Assembly (NCBI GenBank): GCA_025738555.1
Contig: JAOVFP010000006.1
Span: 6,014,001-6,078,000, forward strand
Origin: Cyathus striatus
Lineage: Eukaryota; Basidiomycota; Agaricomycetes; Agaricales; Nidulariaceae
DNA length: 64,000 nt
Reading direction: 5' to 3'
Both the position numbers and the translations under genes were made by a program. Under the pieces are notes generated by a model. It searched no databases. It worked only from the letters and a program-made list of their open reading frames with translations, and was not told the DNA's origin. Below are positions 24,665 to 37,257 of the stretch, piece by piece; positions within the stretch are counted from its first letter, which is position 1; the number at the start of each line of letters is the position of its first letter.

Positions 24665-25817
24665 CAGTAATTTACACTCCCCCAAGAGGTCTGTACAGAT
24701 CCGTACAGACCCGTACAGACCTGTATAGATACCATACAGAATTTATATAGTAGCTATTATTATTATTAGAGGTGATTATTCTATATGAATTCCATACATA
24801 TTCTGCATGGATTCTGTGTGGATTTATGCATTTCTGCCTTGTCACACATGTCAAGTGTAACTCTAGGTGAAAAGTGTCACACTATACAAAATCCATGATA
24901 CACTCAATATATAGTATCATTCTCAATGCATAGTATCACACTTAATGCATAGTGTTATGCTTAATGTATAGTGTCACACTCAACACTTAGTGTCACGCTT
25001 AGTCACACTCAACACCTAGTGTCACACTTAATGCATAGTGTCATATTTAATGTATAGTGTGACACTCAACACTTAGTGTGACACTCAATACTTAGTGTGA
25101 CACTCAACACTTAGTGTCACACTCAACGCTTAGTGTCACACTCAACACTTAGTGTCACGCTTAGTGTCACACTCAACACTTAGTGTCACGCTTAGTTACA
25201 CTCAATGCTTAGTATCACACTCAACACCTAGTGTCACACTCAATGCTTAGTGTCACGCTTAGTCGCACTCAACACTTAGTGTCACGCTTAGTCACACTCA
25301 ACACCTAGTGTCACATTTATAGTGTCACATTTAATGTATAGTGTCACACTCAACACCTAGTGTCACACTTATAGTGTCACATTTAATGTATAGTATCACA
25401 CTCAACACCTAGTATCACACTCAACACCTAGTATCACACTCAACACCTAGTGTCACGCTTATAGTATCACATTTAACGTATAGTGTCACACTCAACACCT
25501 AGTATCACACTCAACACCTAGTGTCATGCTTAATGCAGAGTGTCACATGCAAGGAAATAAGTATAATAAAATTCTGTACAGATTCTGTACAGAATCTGTA
25601 CAGAATTTTCAGGTCTGTAATGCGGAATTCCGAGGAATTCTGCGTAATCCGTACGGAATTTTCGGAATCTGTGCAGAATCTGTACAGACCCAAAAAAACC
25701 TCTGCCAAAATGAAAAAAATCTGTGCAGATTCTGCACGGACTCCGAAAATTCCGTACAGATTCCGCACGGATTCTGCGTGGATCCGTACAGAACACATGG
25801 CTAAGTGTAAAGAGCTC
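24665..25817. mobile_element. Element B1 (1.15 kb, 8-bp TSD GACACTTA) inside the end of A3
   Basis: The TSD GACACTTA lies at 24657-24664 and 25818-25825, and it is itself part of the A3 end. The ends are CAGTAATTTACACTCC on the left and GAGCTCTTTACAC read inward from the right. Both ends have subterminal copies of the palindrome TCTGTACAGA. The middle (24890-25540) is a 19-bp-type array of GTCACACTCAACACTTAGT with many variants. There is no coding sequence. It is a non-autonomous relative of B4, judged by its ends and TSD length. Confidence 0.85.
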
Positions 25818-26608
25818 GACACTTATGCCATGCAAGAGCAAAAAATCCAATTGTTGACAGTAAGTATTCTAAGTTGATTAATGGGTGGATAAAGGCTTTA
25901 GCAAGTGCTATTCAGAGCCATATAGGTGATGATAGTCAGTTGTTTGAAGATGAAAATGAAAATTCACTGGATATATCAACAAAGACAACTAAATTTGTCA
26001 AGAAACTTGATAAGATGATTGAAGTTTTGTGCTTAAATCCATATACATGAAAGACAGAGCATGCACAATTTCTGAAGTCAATTTCTACTACAGAAGTTGA
26101 GCTTGTATTACTTATTTGCCCTGCACACATAACTTGTTCAACATCCAGAAAATTATGTGCTGGAAGAGCATTGCATCTAAACACTCAATGATGTGATTGA
26201 GTTACAGTTAGATTGATGAAAGGAGTTCAATTATATAAAAATGCTCAGTTACTTGCAGGGACATGCTTGAAATGTAAAGCTATATATTATGCTGATCATA
26301 AAAGTATACTTTCTAAGAATGAGTATGATCCAGAAGATAAAGATCAGGAGCAAAATAATGCAAATGATATTATTGAAGAAGTAGATAGTGATGAAAGGGA
26401 GGAATCATGAGATCCTCAATTGAGTCCTAAAGATACCATATTCTTTAACAGAGAAAAATATTTAAAAATATATGGGCTGACAGAGTGTTTACAACCATGG
26501 TTGTCAACTCTATTTATCACTTTCATGCATCTGCTGCAGCATATACTGAGTTTTGGAACTATACCTTTTCAAATGGTACTAAAAATGAAATACCACCAGT
26601 TTCACACT

Positions 26609-29600
26609 GAGGGGTGTTAGCCATTTGGATCATAAAAAGCCCAGGTTTTATGAAAAAGTGATCACAAAATCCCTGACTTCCATGATCACTGCTAAAATCT
26701 AATGGTATTCATTATTATTAATGAATGTATGAGTGATCAAAGGTGATCATTGGATGTTATAATAGTGTATGATGGATATTAAAGGGCATATTGACTACTA
26801 ATGAATACTAATGAATGTGAAAGTGATCATAAGTGATCATGATATGATATAATGGTGTATTATAGTGTGTAATGACTACTGGTGAATACTAATGGATGTG
26901 TAAGTGATCATAAGTGATCATGGTATGTTGTAATAGCATATTATAGTGCGTAATGACTACTGGTGAATACTAATGGATGTGGAAGTAATCATAAGTGATC
27001 ATGGTATAGTATAATGGTGTATTATAGTGTGTAATGACTACTAGTTAATACTAATGAAATAATAGCATATTATTGTGCATAATGCTTACTAGTTAATACT
27101 AATAAATGTAAAAGTGATCATAAGTGATCATTGTATAAATAATAGCATATTACTTTATAAATGAATATAGGAATATCACATTTTCCCATATGTCACACCC
27201 GTCACGCTCGTCACATTCGTCACATATGTCACGAGTGTTACAAATGTCACATATGTCACGTATGTAGCATTTGTCATACTTGTCACACTTGTTGTGTATG
27301 TCACGTATGTCACACCTGTTATGTACGTCACATTTGTCACACCTGTCACACCTGTCACGTATGTTGCATTTGTCATACTTGTCACACTTGTTGTGTATGT
27401 CACACATGTCACACCTGTCGTATTTGTCACGTATGTCACACATGTCACACATGTCACATTTGTCACGTATGTCACACTTATGTACGTCACGTATGTCACA
27501 TTTATTATGCATGTCACACGTCTCATGTATATCACATTTGTCACACGTGTCACAGTACGAATGTCACACTCCTCATATTTGTCACACCTGTTGTATATGT
27601 CATGTATGTAGCATTTGTAACACTTGTCATACTTGTTATACATGTCACACCTGTTATGTATGTCACATTTGTCATGCATATCACATTCTTACATGTCATA
27701 CTTGTCAGATTCATCACACTTGTCATGCATATCACATTTATCTTACATGTCACACTTGTCAGATTCGTCACACTCGTCACATATGTCACACATTTTACTA
27801 CTGGTCATATATATCACACTTATTATTCTCATCTGTCACAAATGTCATGCTTTCGACATCTGTCGCCCTTTTTCCTGTCTGTTATACCTGTCACACTCTT
27901 CAAGCATCATTCATATAACACTTATCAAATTTTACACATTTGTCACATTCCTTACATATTTGTCACATTTTCCATGTCTGTTATATCTGTCATATATTTT
28001 CTCTCATTTTGTTACACTTTTCTTACATGTCACATTTTTCAGTTATATTACACATCATACTTCTATAAATATTACATACATTACAAATTGAAGATTCTAT
28101 TTCATTCCCCTACTTCAAACCTGTTTTGGTGAACACATCTTTAGTGTACCAATCTTAAATATTAAAATAGAAACATATGACTTGCTATAATATATCTGAA
28201 CACAAAGAACTGCATTGTACACAGCACATAAGTTGAAGTCAATAATCCTTATGTTTCTGATCTTTGTCAAAGCTCACATCAGTATTTAGACATTCATACA
28301 GTTACATGTGTAATAATTGTCTCAAGAATCTCATGTCAAATATGACATATATGACACTATGCCATCTGAAATCAGTTTGAAATTGTCAAGGTTGATAGCC
28401 TTCACTGAGTTATGGGAATTATACATTTTAAGCACTGACATGATTGTTACATTTAACTACTTGTTTTATTTAAGTCTCAGATGAGAGTAAGCTGAGAGTC
28501 AGTTGAGACATCTGTGAGAATGATACATACAACAGCTGGTTATGTAGCAGTTCTTGCTTATGAATAGATAAGTACTAGTAGGACATGAAAACAGTATCAT
28601 ATTGACATCAAGACTTAAGACATTAGAAAGTTTTAAGTTTTATCAATAACATGGAACCATAGTAGAATAAGTGACATGAATAAAACAACACAATTGGACT
28701 AAACATGAAGTGAGACAAAGAGATAAGAGATGTGATAGTGGGAAGGTAGTATACAGTTAGTACTATGTGATATATGAGAAAATATGTGATGGATGTGGTG
28801 AATAGGGAAAGTGAGAAATGTGCAACTTGTCAGGAAAGTTGCAACAGGTGGCAGGAAAGGTACAATGTTAGATATTCTGGGTTGTACAGCCTCTGGTTCA
28901 GGCCTTGATAGGACTTTGGTTGATAACTCTAGTATATAAACCACCTGTAATTTGATAGTTGACCACAAGTTTCCTCCTATTTGTATTTGTGTCTGTGTCT
29001 GTGTCTGTGTCTGAGCTTTTCATCTCTTATCACCCCCCTTCATTATTTGTTGCTTCAGACAACAATTGGTGGCAGAAAAGGTGTGATGGGTAGCAGGAAA
29101 AGAAAAAGCATGGCATGTGGTAATATAGGGGGACATATGTGACAAGTGGTAAAATTTGTGACAGATGTAATCTGTATGGCAAGTAAATTTACTTGTGAGA
29201 TCAATATGCTAACAATGATATGTGGGAAAGGTGTAAATGTAAAGCATAACAAGTGTGATATGGGTGCAAGTGTAACATACAGGAAAGGAATGACAAATAC
29301 AGAAAATGTGACATTTGTAACATATAGGGAAGGCGTGACATTTGTGACAGATGGGACTGATAAGTAAAACATATGTGACAAGTAGTAAAATATGTGACAT
29401 ATGTGACGAGTGTGACAGGTGTGACGAATCTGACAAGCGTGACATGTAAGAATGTGATATGCATGACAAATGTGACATACATAACAGGTGTGACATGTAT
29501 AACAAGTATGACAAGTGTTACAAATGCTACATACATGACATATACAACAGGTGTGACAAATATGAGGAGTGTGACATTCGTACTGTGACACGTGTGACAA

Positions 29601-30530
29601 ATGTGATATACATGAGACGTGTGACATGCATAATAAATGTGACATACGTGACGTACATAAGTGTGACATACGTGACAAATGTGACAAATGTGACATGTGT
29701 GACATACGTGACAAATACGACAGGTGTGACATGTGTGACATACACAACAAGTGTGACAAGTATGACAAATGCAACATACGTGACAGGTGTGACAGGTGTG
29801 ACAAATGTGACGTACATAACAGGTGTGACATACGTGACATACACAACAAGTGTGACAAGTATGACAAATGCTACATACGTGACATATGTGACATTTGTAA
29901 CACTCGTGACATATGTGACGAATGTGACGAGCGTGACGGGTGTGACATATGGGAAAATGTGATATTCCTATATTCATTTATAAAGTAATATGCTATTATT
30001 TATACAATGATCACTTATGATCACTTTTACATTTATTAGTATTAACTAGTAAGCATTATGCACAATAATATGCTATTATTTCATTAGTATTAACTAGTAG
30101 TCATTACACACTATAATACACCATTATACTATACCATGATCACTTATGATTACTTCCACATCCATTAGTATTCACCAGTAGTCATTACGCACTATAATAT
30201 GCTATTACAACATACCATGATCACTTATGATCACTTACACATCCATTAGTATTCACCAGTAGTCATTACACACTATAATACACCATTATATCATATCATG
30301 ATCACTTATGATCACTTTCACATTCATTAGTATTCATTAGTAGTCAATATGCCCTTTAATATCCATCATACACTATTATAACATCCAATGATCACCTTTG
30401 ATCACTCATACATTCATTAATAATAATGAATACCATTAGATTTTAGCAGTGATCATGGAAGTCAGGGATTTTGTGATCACTTTTTCATAAAACCTGGGCT
30501 TTTTATGATCCAAATTGGCTGACACTTATG
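26609..30530. mobile_element. Foldback element A4 (3.9 kb, 7-bp TSD TCACACT)
   Basis: TCACACT lies at 26602-26608 and 30531-30537. The left end is GAGGGGTGTTAGCC and the right end GGCTGACACTTATG. The arms are very similar inverted copies: an outer block with GTGATCATAAGTGATCAT repeats (26700-27160, 29985-30460) and an inner block of about 80 units of a 9-bp repeat GTCACNNNT (27180-27800, 29370-29960). The loop (about 27950-29350) is unique apart from a solo LTR. Apparent proteins rich in CHTCHIC or VTYVTNVT are translations of the 9-bp period. It is inserted in the transposase gene of element C. Confidence 0.9.
28866..29061 (+). mobile_element. Solo LTR in the loop of A4
   Basis: Begins TGTTAGATATTCTGG, ends TTCAGACA and is flanked by ACAA (28862-28865, 29062-29065). 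A TATAAA-type box lies at about 28934. A longer relative starts with the same 15 bases at 48945. TG..CA ends and a 4-bp duplication fit an LTR retrotransposon remnant. Confidence 0.65.
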
Positions 30531-32505
30531 TCACACTGGCATGTATGGAAAGCATTTATAGAAGAAACCACACACTACATTTCATTATCAACAAATTGTG
30601 ATTTGAGAATTCCTGATAGAGTATCAACTGAACAAGTAACTAAAGCTGCATTTGATCAATTAGGTCAAAAAGGAATTATTAACAATGTATTGCAACATTC
30701 ATGTAGTGAATGCACTCATAAATATAAGGCTACAGCTGATATAATTACAGCTGATGATAATGCTGCTGTTGTTGGCATTGATGAAAATAGGCATGTACCA
30801 GATTTGGAAAGAAATGCAAGAAATCAAGAATTTCAACATATAGAAGATAATGAAATGAGTGTTGATACTTCTGACTCTACTATTGCTATTGAACCTATGG
30901 TTAAAATGATAGTTGTTGATGGCATTGTTATGGGTCCAACTCACTGTGCATTTGAAAACTGCTCTGAGCCTTTAAAAAATGCACATACTGGAGTTTTTGT
31001 ATAAGACATGAATCACAATGCAAGAATTTATATTGCATGAAAGACTGTTATAACCAGAAGGAGGAAAGATCTCAAACTTGTGTAAATCATAGACAAAGAT
31101 GGTATAATCATGTTATAAGATTTGGAAGGCAGTCAGTTCTTGGAATTCAGAGAATTATCAGAAGGACAGAACAAGAAGGGGCCCCTGAATGGATGTCTGA
31201 AACAAATAGAGGCAATTTTCAACCTCATGATGAAGTACCTAATGCAACAGCTTCTCCTGCTCATGATAATTACTTTGTTGCACCTCACTTTTATTGTATT
31301 GAAACTATTTGTACACCCTGTGGAGTTGTTATTGCATGGGCAAAATTTGTAAAAGCAGAGGGTGAAAGCCAAATAATAGACTTTCTGGAATTTGTGTATC
31401 CGGCACCTAATGTCAGACCAAGCTATGTTTGTATTGATAAGGCTTGCATGGTATTGAGACACTTGATCACATCTCATGATTGGAACATATGGAAGACAAC
31501 TACCAGATTTGTGGTTGACTCATTTCATTATATTAATCATAGAGTGAGAGACTACTTATGCCGCAAATTCTGCAATTTAAGTCCTCTAAATGAATCAGCA
31601 CCTAATCTGGTTCTTGTTGAAAGAGATGCTGAAGGAAATCCACACTACAAACAAGCTTTCAATACACAGGTATGTTTGTCAATATTCAATAATAACATAT
31701 ATATCTGATTGAAACTTAGGCATGTGAACAACTTAATGCATGATTAGGAGGATTTCAAAGCATTCTTAATAGAATGACTGTGGACAACTTTAATTGGACA
31801 ACACATGCAATGCTTTTTATTCATACTCAACATGTGCTAATGAAACAGAACATCAAACAAACACAAAACACAAATACAAATGATAATAATGTTGAAGATG
31901 ATGGAATTGAATTAGATTGTGTAGAATAAATAAAATATTTTTGTAACTTTGGAATTTATATATATATGTGGTTATTGAAGTAAAGTAAAGTAGCATTTAT
32001 GGGGAGTCCAGGTAGAGTCCAGGTAGAGTCCACCTGGAGTCTACTTGGAGTCCGGGACTCTACCTGGACTCCACCTGGACTCTACCTGAACTCTACCTGA
32101 AGTCCCAGACTCTACCCAGAGTCCACCTGATCTCATGGATGAGTGAAATATACAGAGAGAGACGCTTGTGTAAGCACCAGTATACAGTTGGGGACAGTCA
32201 AAGGCAGCAATTCCTATTACTGCATGTAAATGATTTTTTAGCCAGAAAATAATTTCAGATTCTGACTCAGAGACCTCAAAAACGTTCAAAAATGCATTCA
32301 GAAACATTTTTCCATGACATTTTAAGACTGCCAAATTTTTTGGACAAAATAATGAAATTGGATGTACCTCTTTGGGCACTTTGGGCAGTGCCATTTGTAA
32401 GCACCTATCTCGGATGGGAAACTATCAACTCAATTGCCATCATCACAGCTTTTGACACACTATGGTGCTGCTTTTGATGTTGCACTGCCCACTCTGCTGC
32501 CTTTC

Positions 32506-34577
32506 AAGGTCTTTACACCTCCACCTGGAATCCATATGGATTCCAGGTAGCTTGTATTAATTAGTAGTTTATTACTTATTTTACTTACTTGTATCATAAA
32601 TAAATTAGTAGAGCATGGCATAGTTGCATAGTTTGAACCAATATTGTTGTGATGATTACATAACACCCATTCACATGATAGTGGGTAATTACACTATGGC
32701 TAGCTTGTGCATGGGCACATGCTGTACAGTCCACAACTTCTATGACTATGTCAAGTGTGACACTGTGTGCTGAGTGTGATACTATGCATTGAGCAGGTCA
32801 CTATGTGCTGAGTGTGACATGATGCATTGAGTGTGACACCTTGTGTTGAGTGTGACACCATGTGTTGAGTGTGACATGATGCATTGAAGGTGACACTACA
32901 CATTGAGTGTGACACTATGCATTAAGTGTGACACTGTGCATTAAGTTGGCATAGTTGCATAGTTTGAACCAATATTGTTGTGATGATTATATAATACCCA
33001 TTCACATGATAGTGGATAGTGTGCATAACTATTACACTATGGCTAGCTTGTGCATGGGCACATGCTGTACAGTCCACAACTTCTATAACTATGTCAAGTG
33101 TGACACTGTGTGATGAGTGTGATACTATGCATTGAGCATGTCACTATGTGCTGAGTGTGACATGATGCATTGAGTGTGACACCAAGCATTGAGTGTGATA
33201 CCTTGTGTTGAGTGTGATATGATGCATTGAATGTGACACTGCATTAAGTGTGATACTGTGTGTTAAGCATGACACTGTGTGTTAAGTGTGACACCATGTG
33301 TTGAGTGTGATATGATGCATTGAATGTGACACTACACATTGAGTGTGACACTATGCATTAAGTGTGACACTGTGCGTTAAGTGTGATACTATGTGTTGAG
33401 TGTGACATGATGCATTGAATGTGACACTACACATTGAGTGTGACACTATGCACTAAGTGTGACACTGTGCATTAAGTGTGACACCATGTGTTGAGTGTGA
33501 CACTGTGTGTTGAGTGTGACATGGTGTGTTATGCATGACACCATGTGTTGAGTGTAACACTGTGTATTGAGCATGACATGGTGTGTGGAGCATGACATTA
33601 TGCATCAAGTGTGACACCTGTGTCACAATGTTGCATAGTATTGCAGTATCACAATATTATGTGTCTCACAGTCTTGCAGTTATCACAGCTACTTTTCACA
33701 TTGTGTCACACTTTTCACATTGTGTCACACTTTTCACATTGTGTCACACTTTTCACATTGTGTCACACTTTTCACATTGTGTCACACTTTTCACATTGTG
33801 TCACACTTTTCACATTGTGTCACACTTTTCACATTGTGTCACACTTTTCACATTGTGTCACACTTTTCACATTGTGTCACACTTTTCACATTGTGTCACA
33901 CTTTTCACATTGTGTCACACTTTTCACATGGTATCACACTTTTCACATCATGTCACACTCAACACATGGCATCATACTTTTCACATAGTGTCACACTCAA
34001 CACTTTCACATAGTGTCACACTTGTCACGTTTGTCACACTATTTGTAGTGTCACAATATCACAGATGTTGACAGCTGTGACACTATGTGACAAGTGTGAT
34101 AATGAAGATGACCCTGATGACTATGACAATGTGAATGTGATATTTGCTTCATTATGACCATGTGTGATACTGTGACACTATGCAATGGTAACTGTAACAA
34201 CTCCAATACTGTGACACTGCAAAAAGTGTGACAAGTGTAATACCATGTGAAAATAACTGTGATGATTGCAATACTGTGAGACACTTGATATTGTGATACT
34301 GTAATACTATGTGACTATGGGAAAACAAAGTTATATTTTATTTCCATCAATTGGAAAATTTCTCATTCCACCTGGATTCCACCCAGAAAAAATGTTCTTT
34401 AACATGGACTCAATGTGGACTTTGTTCAGAAATTATCATGTCCATCTGGAAAATCTGTATTCCATGTGGATTCCATCTGGAAAATCTGGTTTTCATATGG
34501 AGTCCACCCGGAAATTCCAGACATTTTCTTGTCCATCTAGAGTCCGTCTGGAAATTGGGGGGGAGGGTAAAGTACTG
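32506..34577. mobile_element. Element B2 (2.07 kb, 8-bp TSD TGCCTTTC) inside element D
   Basis: TGCCTTTC lies at 32498-32505 and 34578-34585. The left end is AAGGTCTTTACACC; the right end read inward is CAGTACTTTACCCTCCCC. The interior has a 19-bp array GTGTGACACTATGCATTAA with variants (32750-33600), then about 15 near-identical copies of GTGTCACACTTTTCACATT (33690-33930), then a unique part. Right subterminal repeats are TCCATCTGGA-like. It is largely the same sequence as B3 but lacks about 240 bp next to the left end. No gene. Confidence 0.9.
33690..33930 (+). repeat. Homogeneous 19-bp array in B2
   Basis: Twelve to thirteen perfect or near-perfect copies of GTGTCACACTTTTCACATT. In B3 the same place (53560-53620) has only about two diverged copies, so the array expanded in B2 after the two copies separated, or contracted in B3. 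Confidence 0.92.
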
Positions 34578-37257
34578 TGCCTTTCCCATCAAACCAGTCC
34601 TATACACACTCATGAAGCGCCATGAATGATTGATGAAGCACCAAATTACATTGATAGGACATGCATCAAGGTATTTAATTGCTGTGTTTTTAGCATCCTG
34701 AAAGGTTCTCTTGTCAGCTTTGCAATAATGGTACTTACACCACCCCCAGTACTAAAACCAACTTGAAAGGGATAGTTCACCAGCCATTTCAATAGGATTC
34801 AATTCACAGTGAAATTTAGGTAAGAAAGCACACTTGTGCCTGGCTCCTTTTATCAAAGTTTCAAGCAACAAGGGCTGGTTCATAAAATCATCTTGCTGAC
34901 TGAGGAGACGAGCCATACAGCAGTTTTGACTCTCAAATGGGCATACAGGTGAGCACTTTGCATTCAGCTTTTGTACATTGAAGCCTTGCTCTTCCAGAAC
35001 ACGTTTTAAACCTTTTGCATTGCTATTTGGCAATGTTATTGCTTGGGCTTTACCACAAAATTCTGGTGCTGGATTGGTCATTGGAATTATTGTGTCCTTT
35101 TGCTTCCATTGCTTTCTGCCACCCAATTTATTTATGTCAAATGCCCTGAGTGCATCTGGAGGAAGTGCTGCATGTGCTGAAGACTGATCCAATATGAAGA
35201 GGGCTTGCTTTCCTGGGTGTGCAAGCTCAAACACTGTTATTCCATGATTTATCTGCTCTATCAGTTGCTTTGCATCCTACCATGGATCACCATCTGCCCC
35301 AGGATAGATTATCTTTCTTGCATCATGAGTAATCTTTCCATCATTACCAATAACAATGAGATGGCCATTTTCAGAATTCAAGAAATCAGAGACACGGATG
35401 AGTCAACCACACCCTATTTTGTGAATAGGTGGCCTATCTGTTCTAATCCTGCAGTTACAATTAGATAAATTCGATTTTTTTACAGTGAATAGACTAATTT
35501 ATTTACCATGCATGTTTAGGCTGATCATTTGCATGAAAGCAAAATTCATCATGGAATAATGGAATTATTTCTCACTCCCCAGGGGCAAGTGCTGGCTCCA
35601 CCCTTCTCAACTCTGGGCCTTCATAGTGCACCATGTGTGCTTCATATTTCTCCATCAAAGGTAAAAATATGTTATTGCAGTAATTCACCACATCAGCCTG
35701 TTCATGTCCATCCATATACACACCTTTTCTAATCACTGAGTGCCTCCACCTGAGTTTGATAAGCCATCACCTCCCTGTTTGAACACTTAATGGCCTTGTT
35801 GGTGTGATCCCTATCTCCGAAAAAATAATCTTGTTAACATGCCTGATGAGCACCTTTGGTGTGACCTTACCATTAGGCACATTATTAAGAAACTGTAGGA
35901 CATGTGATTGAACAGTTTCATCATGCAACCATGAACGAGACATTCAAAGTTCATCATGATGCTCAGTTGGCAATTGCTTGAATATCTGGTAATGTTGGGC
36001 AAGGTCACGAACATGTCTGGCAAATCAAAACCCTTTTCCGGCATGCCACTGCTGTGCTATTGCCTGACTTGCCTGCATCTGAGAATAGTTTTTCAATTGC
36101 AGTGTGGCAAAATTTGCTAGTATCATGAGTTTATTTAATTGTGAGTAAGAAAGCTTCTTGCTATTCTTCTTTATATCATCCTGTATCTTCTTCTGCAAAA
36201 TATCCCATGGCTGAGATTCAAATTTCAGATCACAAATATTACTTGATTCTGAAGCATGAGGTTTTAGAAATGAATCAAGGTGTGTCTGTCCCTTCCATTG
36301 CTTTTTATAACAATACCATGTGTGTTCAGATTTGGACATGACATCTGGGCCCTTTATGTATTGTTTCGGGCACTCTAGACTTATAATAAGCATAAATTCT
36401 AAATATATTGCACATCCACTCACCTTTTCATTGCATTTCCTTCTTTCTCAACAAAGCTGGTAACCATTCACCAGCATCCTTCTCCTCCAGCACCTTTGCC
36501 ATATCAATAAGGTCATCTGTAAGCCCTTCATCTTCCAATAAATCAGTCTCTATTTCCTCATCAACATCTGAATCCACCAATGCTAAATCATCCTTCTCCC
36601 AATCCACTCTCAAACTATCAAACAGAACTGGAATCTCTGGATCTGAGATCACTGACTGGAGATCTGGTGCACTGCTGTGAGCACACACAATATCTGAGGA
36701 AGGTGGTGTCAGGGAGAACTGGAAGAAATTCTGAAGACCATGTAAATTAGTTTTCTGTTTTTTAGATGGGCATCCTCAAGGTCGACTCATCTTGTAGAGC
36801 AGCTATGCAATAGATAGGTGTGAATAGATGTGCTATTGGGCTGTTTAAATGAAATATATATTGTTCTCATCCTGATAGCATATTTATCTGCATCATTCTC
36901 AATAGCAAATTTATCTCATCACCAACATTTGTGTACATTTATAAACCCTAGCGATGTTTTTTTCATTTTTTTTCTCAGAAACCACTCAATATAAAGGTCT
37001 AATAAATTGGAAATAGTAACAATATTACAAAAGAGCTTGAATGGCGATTTTATTGCGATTTTATTGAATTTATTATGGTCTGCCAAATTTTTTGGGGAAA
37101 AAAAAATCAAAATCCATTTTTAGGAAGAATGGCTTGTAGAAATGTCATGTAAGTGGTACCGATTGAAAGCTATTTAAGGCCTCTTTCAATCCCGAAGAAG
37201 TCCGAGGCACAAAAAAATCATTGATTTTTTTGCTGCCTTTGACTGTCCCCAACTGTA

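Larger units (their letters stand above)
23006..25827. mobile_element. Foldback element A3 (7-bp TSD CCATGCA), containing B1
   Basis: Flanked by CCATGCA at 22999-23005 and 25828-25834. The left end is GAGGGGTGTCAGCC. The right end, GGCTGACACTTATG, is split by B1, so its last ten bases lie at 25818-25827. Without B1 and its duplicated target the element is about 1.66 kb. The arms (23020-23610, 24245-24655) consist of AAGTGATCATAAGTGATCAT repeats and diverged GTCAC/CCCGCGC units. A CCTAGGTTTTATGATCA motif sits just inside the ends. The loop holds a BED-finger fragment. It is inserted in the transposase gene of element C. Confidence 0.88.
22763..31929 (+). pseudogene. CxC5/CxC6 KDZ-type transposase of element C, split by A3 and A4
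   Basis: Coding blocks are 22763-23005, 25835-26608 and 30538-31929. Removing A3 (with B1) and A4, each with one 7-bp TSD, gives a continuous match to the B4 transposase: LHAR is followed by exactly 26 residues before AIQ in both. Recognisable parts: hydrophobic N-terminus, a CxC5-like cysteine cluster (LKCKAIYYADH, about 26270), the CxC6 start VVDGIVMGPTHC (about 30910), ETICTPCGVVIAW, and the catalytic-looking CIDKAC (31434), VVDSFHYINH (31513) and ACEQLNA (31720). An intron at 31670-31719 interrupts the last motif and is absent in B4, whereas the B4 intron after VMGP is absent here. Stops and a frameshift (31005-31057) show that it is dead. No ATG fits the start. Confidence 0.8.
17884..32155 (+). 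mobile_element. Element C: decayed KDZ/CxC transposon with nested insertions (8-bp TSD)
   Basis: The flanking duplications are AGAGAGAC at 17876-17883 and 32156-32163. The left end is AAGGTCATTACACTCC; the right end read inward is CTGTATATTTCACTC, a decayed version of the family-B end CAGTACTTTACNCTC. Both ends carry subterminal repeats of GTCCAGGTGGA/TCCACCTGGA type (17930-18230, 31997-32130). Inside, in the same order as in B4, are a tRNA-like sequence, a C-rich block, a companion-protein gene and a CxC5/CxC6 transposase gene. A3 (with B1 inside) and A4 (with a solo LTR inside) interrupt the transposase. Without these nested inserts it would be about 7.5 kb. The TSD is of low complexity, so the boundaries are good but not certain. 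Confidence 0.8.
32408..36790 (-). pseudogene. DDE transposase of element D
   Basis: The start codon is probably at 36790-36788. The first residues read MSRP-stop-GCPSKKQK, a decayed AT-hook: one CGA became TGA at 36778-36776 and one CGC became TGC. Later blocks are LNKLMILANFATLQLKN (about 36130), GVYMDGHE, HYEGPEL, FHDEFCFHAND (about 35560), LDQSSAHAALPPDAL (about 35190) and FLPKFHCELNPIE (about 34800). The last three probably hold the three catalytic acids. After removing B2 the C-terminus continues from YRTGLMGKA. Several frameshifts and a TAG at about 35278 show that it is inactive. I know this protein type as a common basidiomycete DDE endonuclease; its 3' end is approximate. Confidence 0.75.
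32185..37255 (-). mobile_element. Element D: Tc1/mariner-like transposon (TA target), split by B2
   Basis: The ends are 26-bp perfect inverted repeats beginning CAGTTGGGGACAGTCAAAG, flanked by TA (32183-32184, 37256-37257). It carries one transposase gene on the minus strand. Element B2 is inserted near the 3' end of that gene. Without B2 it is about 3.0 kb. TA target and CAGT ends fit the Tc1/mariner superfamily. It starts only about 20 bp to the right of element C. Confidence 0.87.

Noticed and set aside
23006..25834. 8-bp TSD for the A elements
   Set aside because: For A3 the eighth base differs (CCATGCAG against CCATGCAA), and A1 and A2 also match only over 7 bp; the eighth base match in A4 is coincidental.
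27150..29988. His/Cys-rich and Val/Thr-rich open frames resembling zinc-binding proteins
   Set aside because: They result from a 9-bp tandem repeat (GTCACNNNT), exist in several frames and on both arms of A4, and lack start or domain context.
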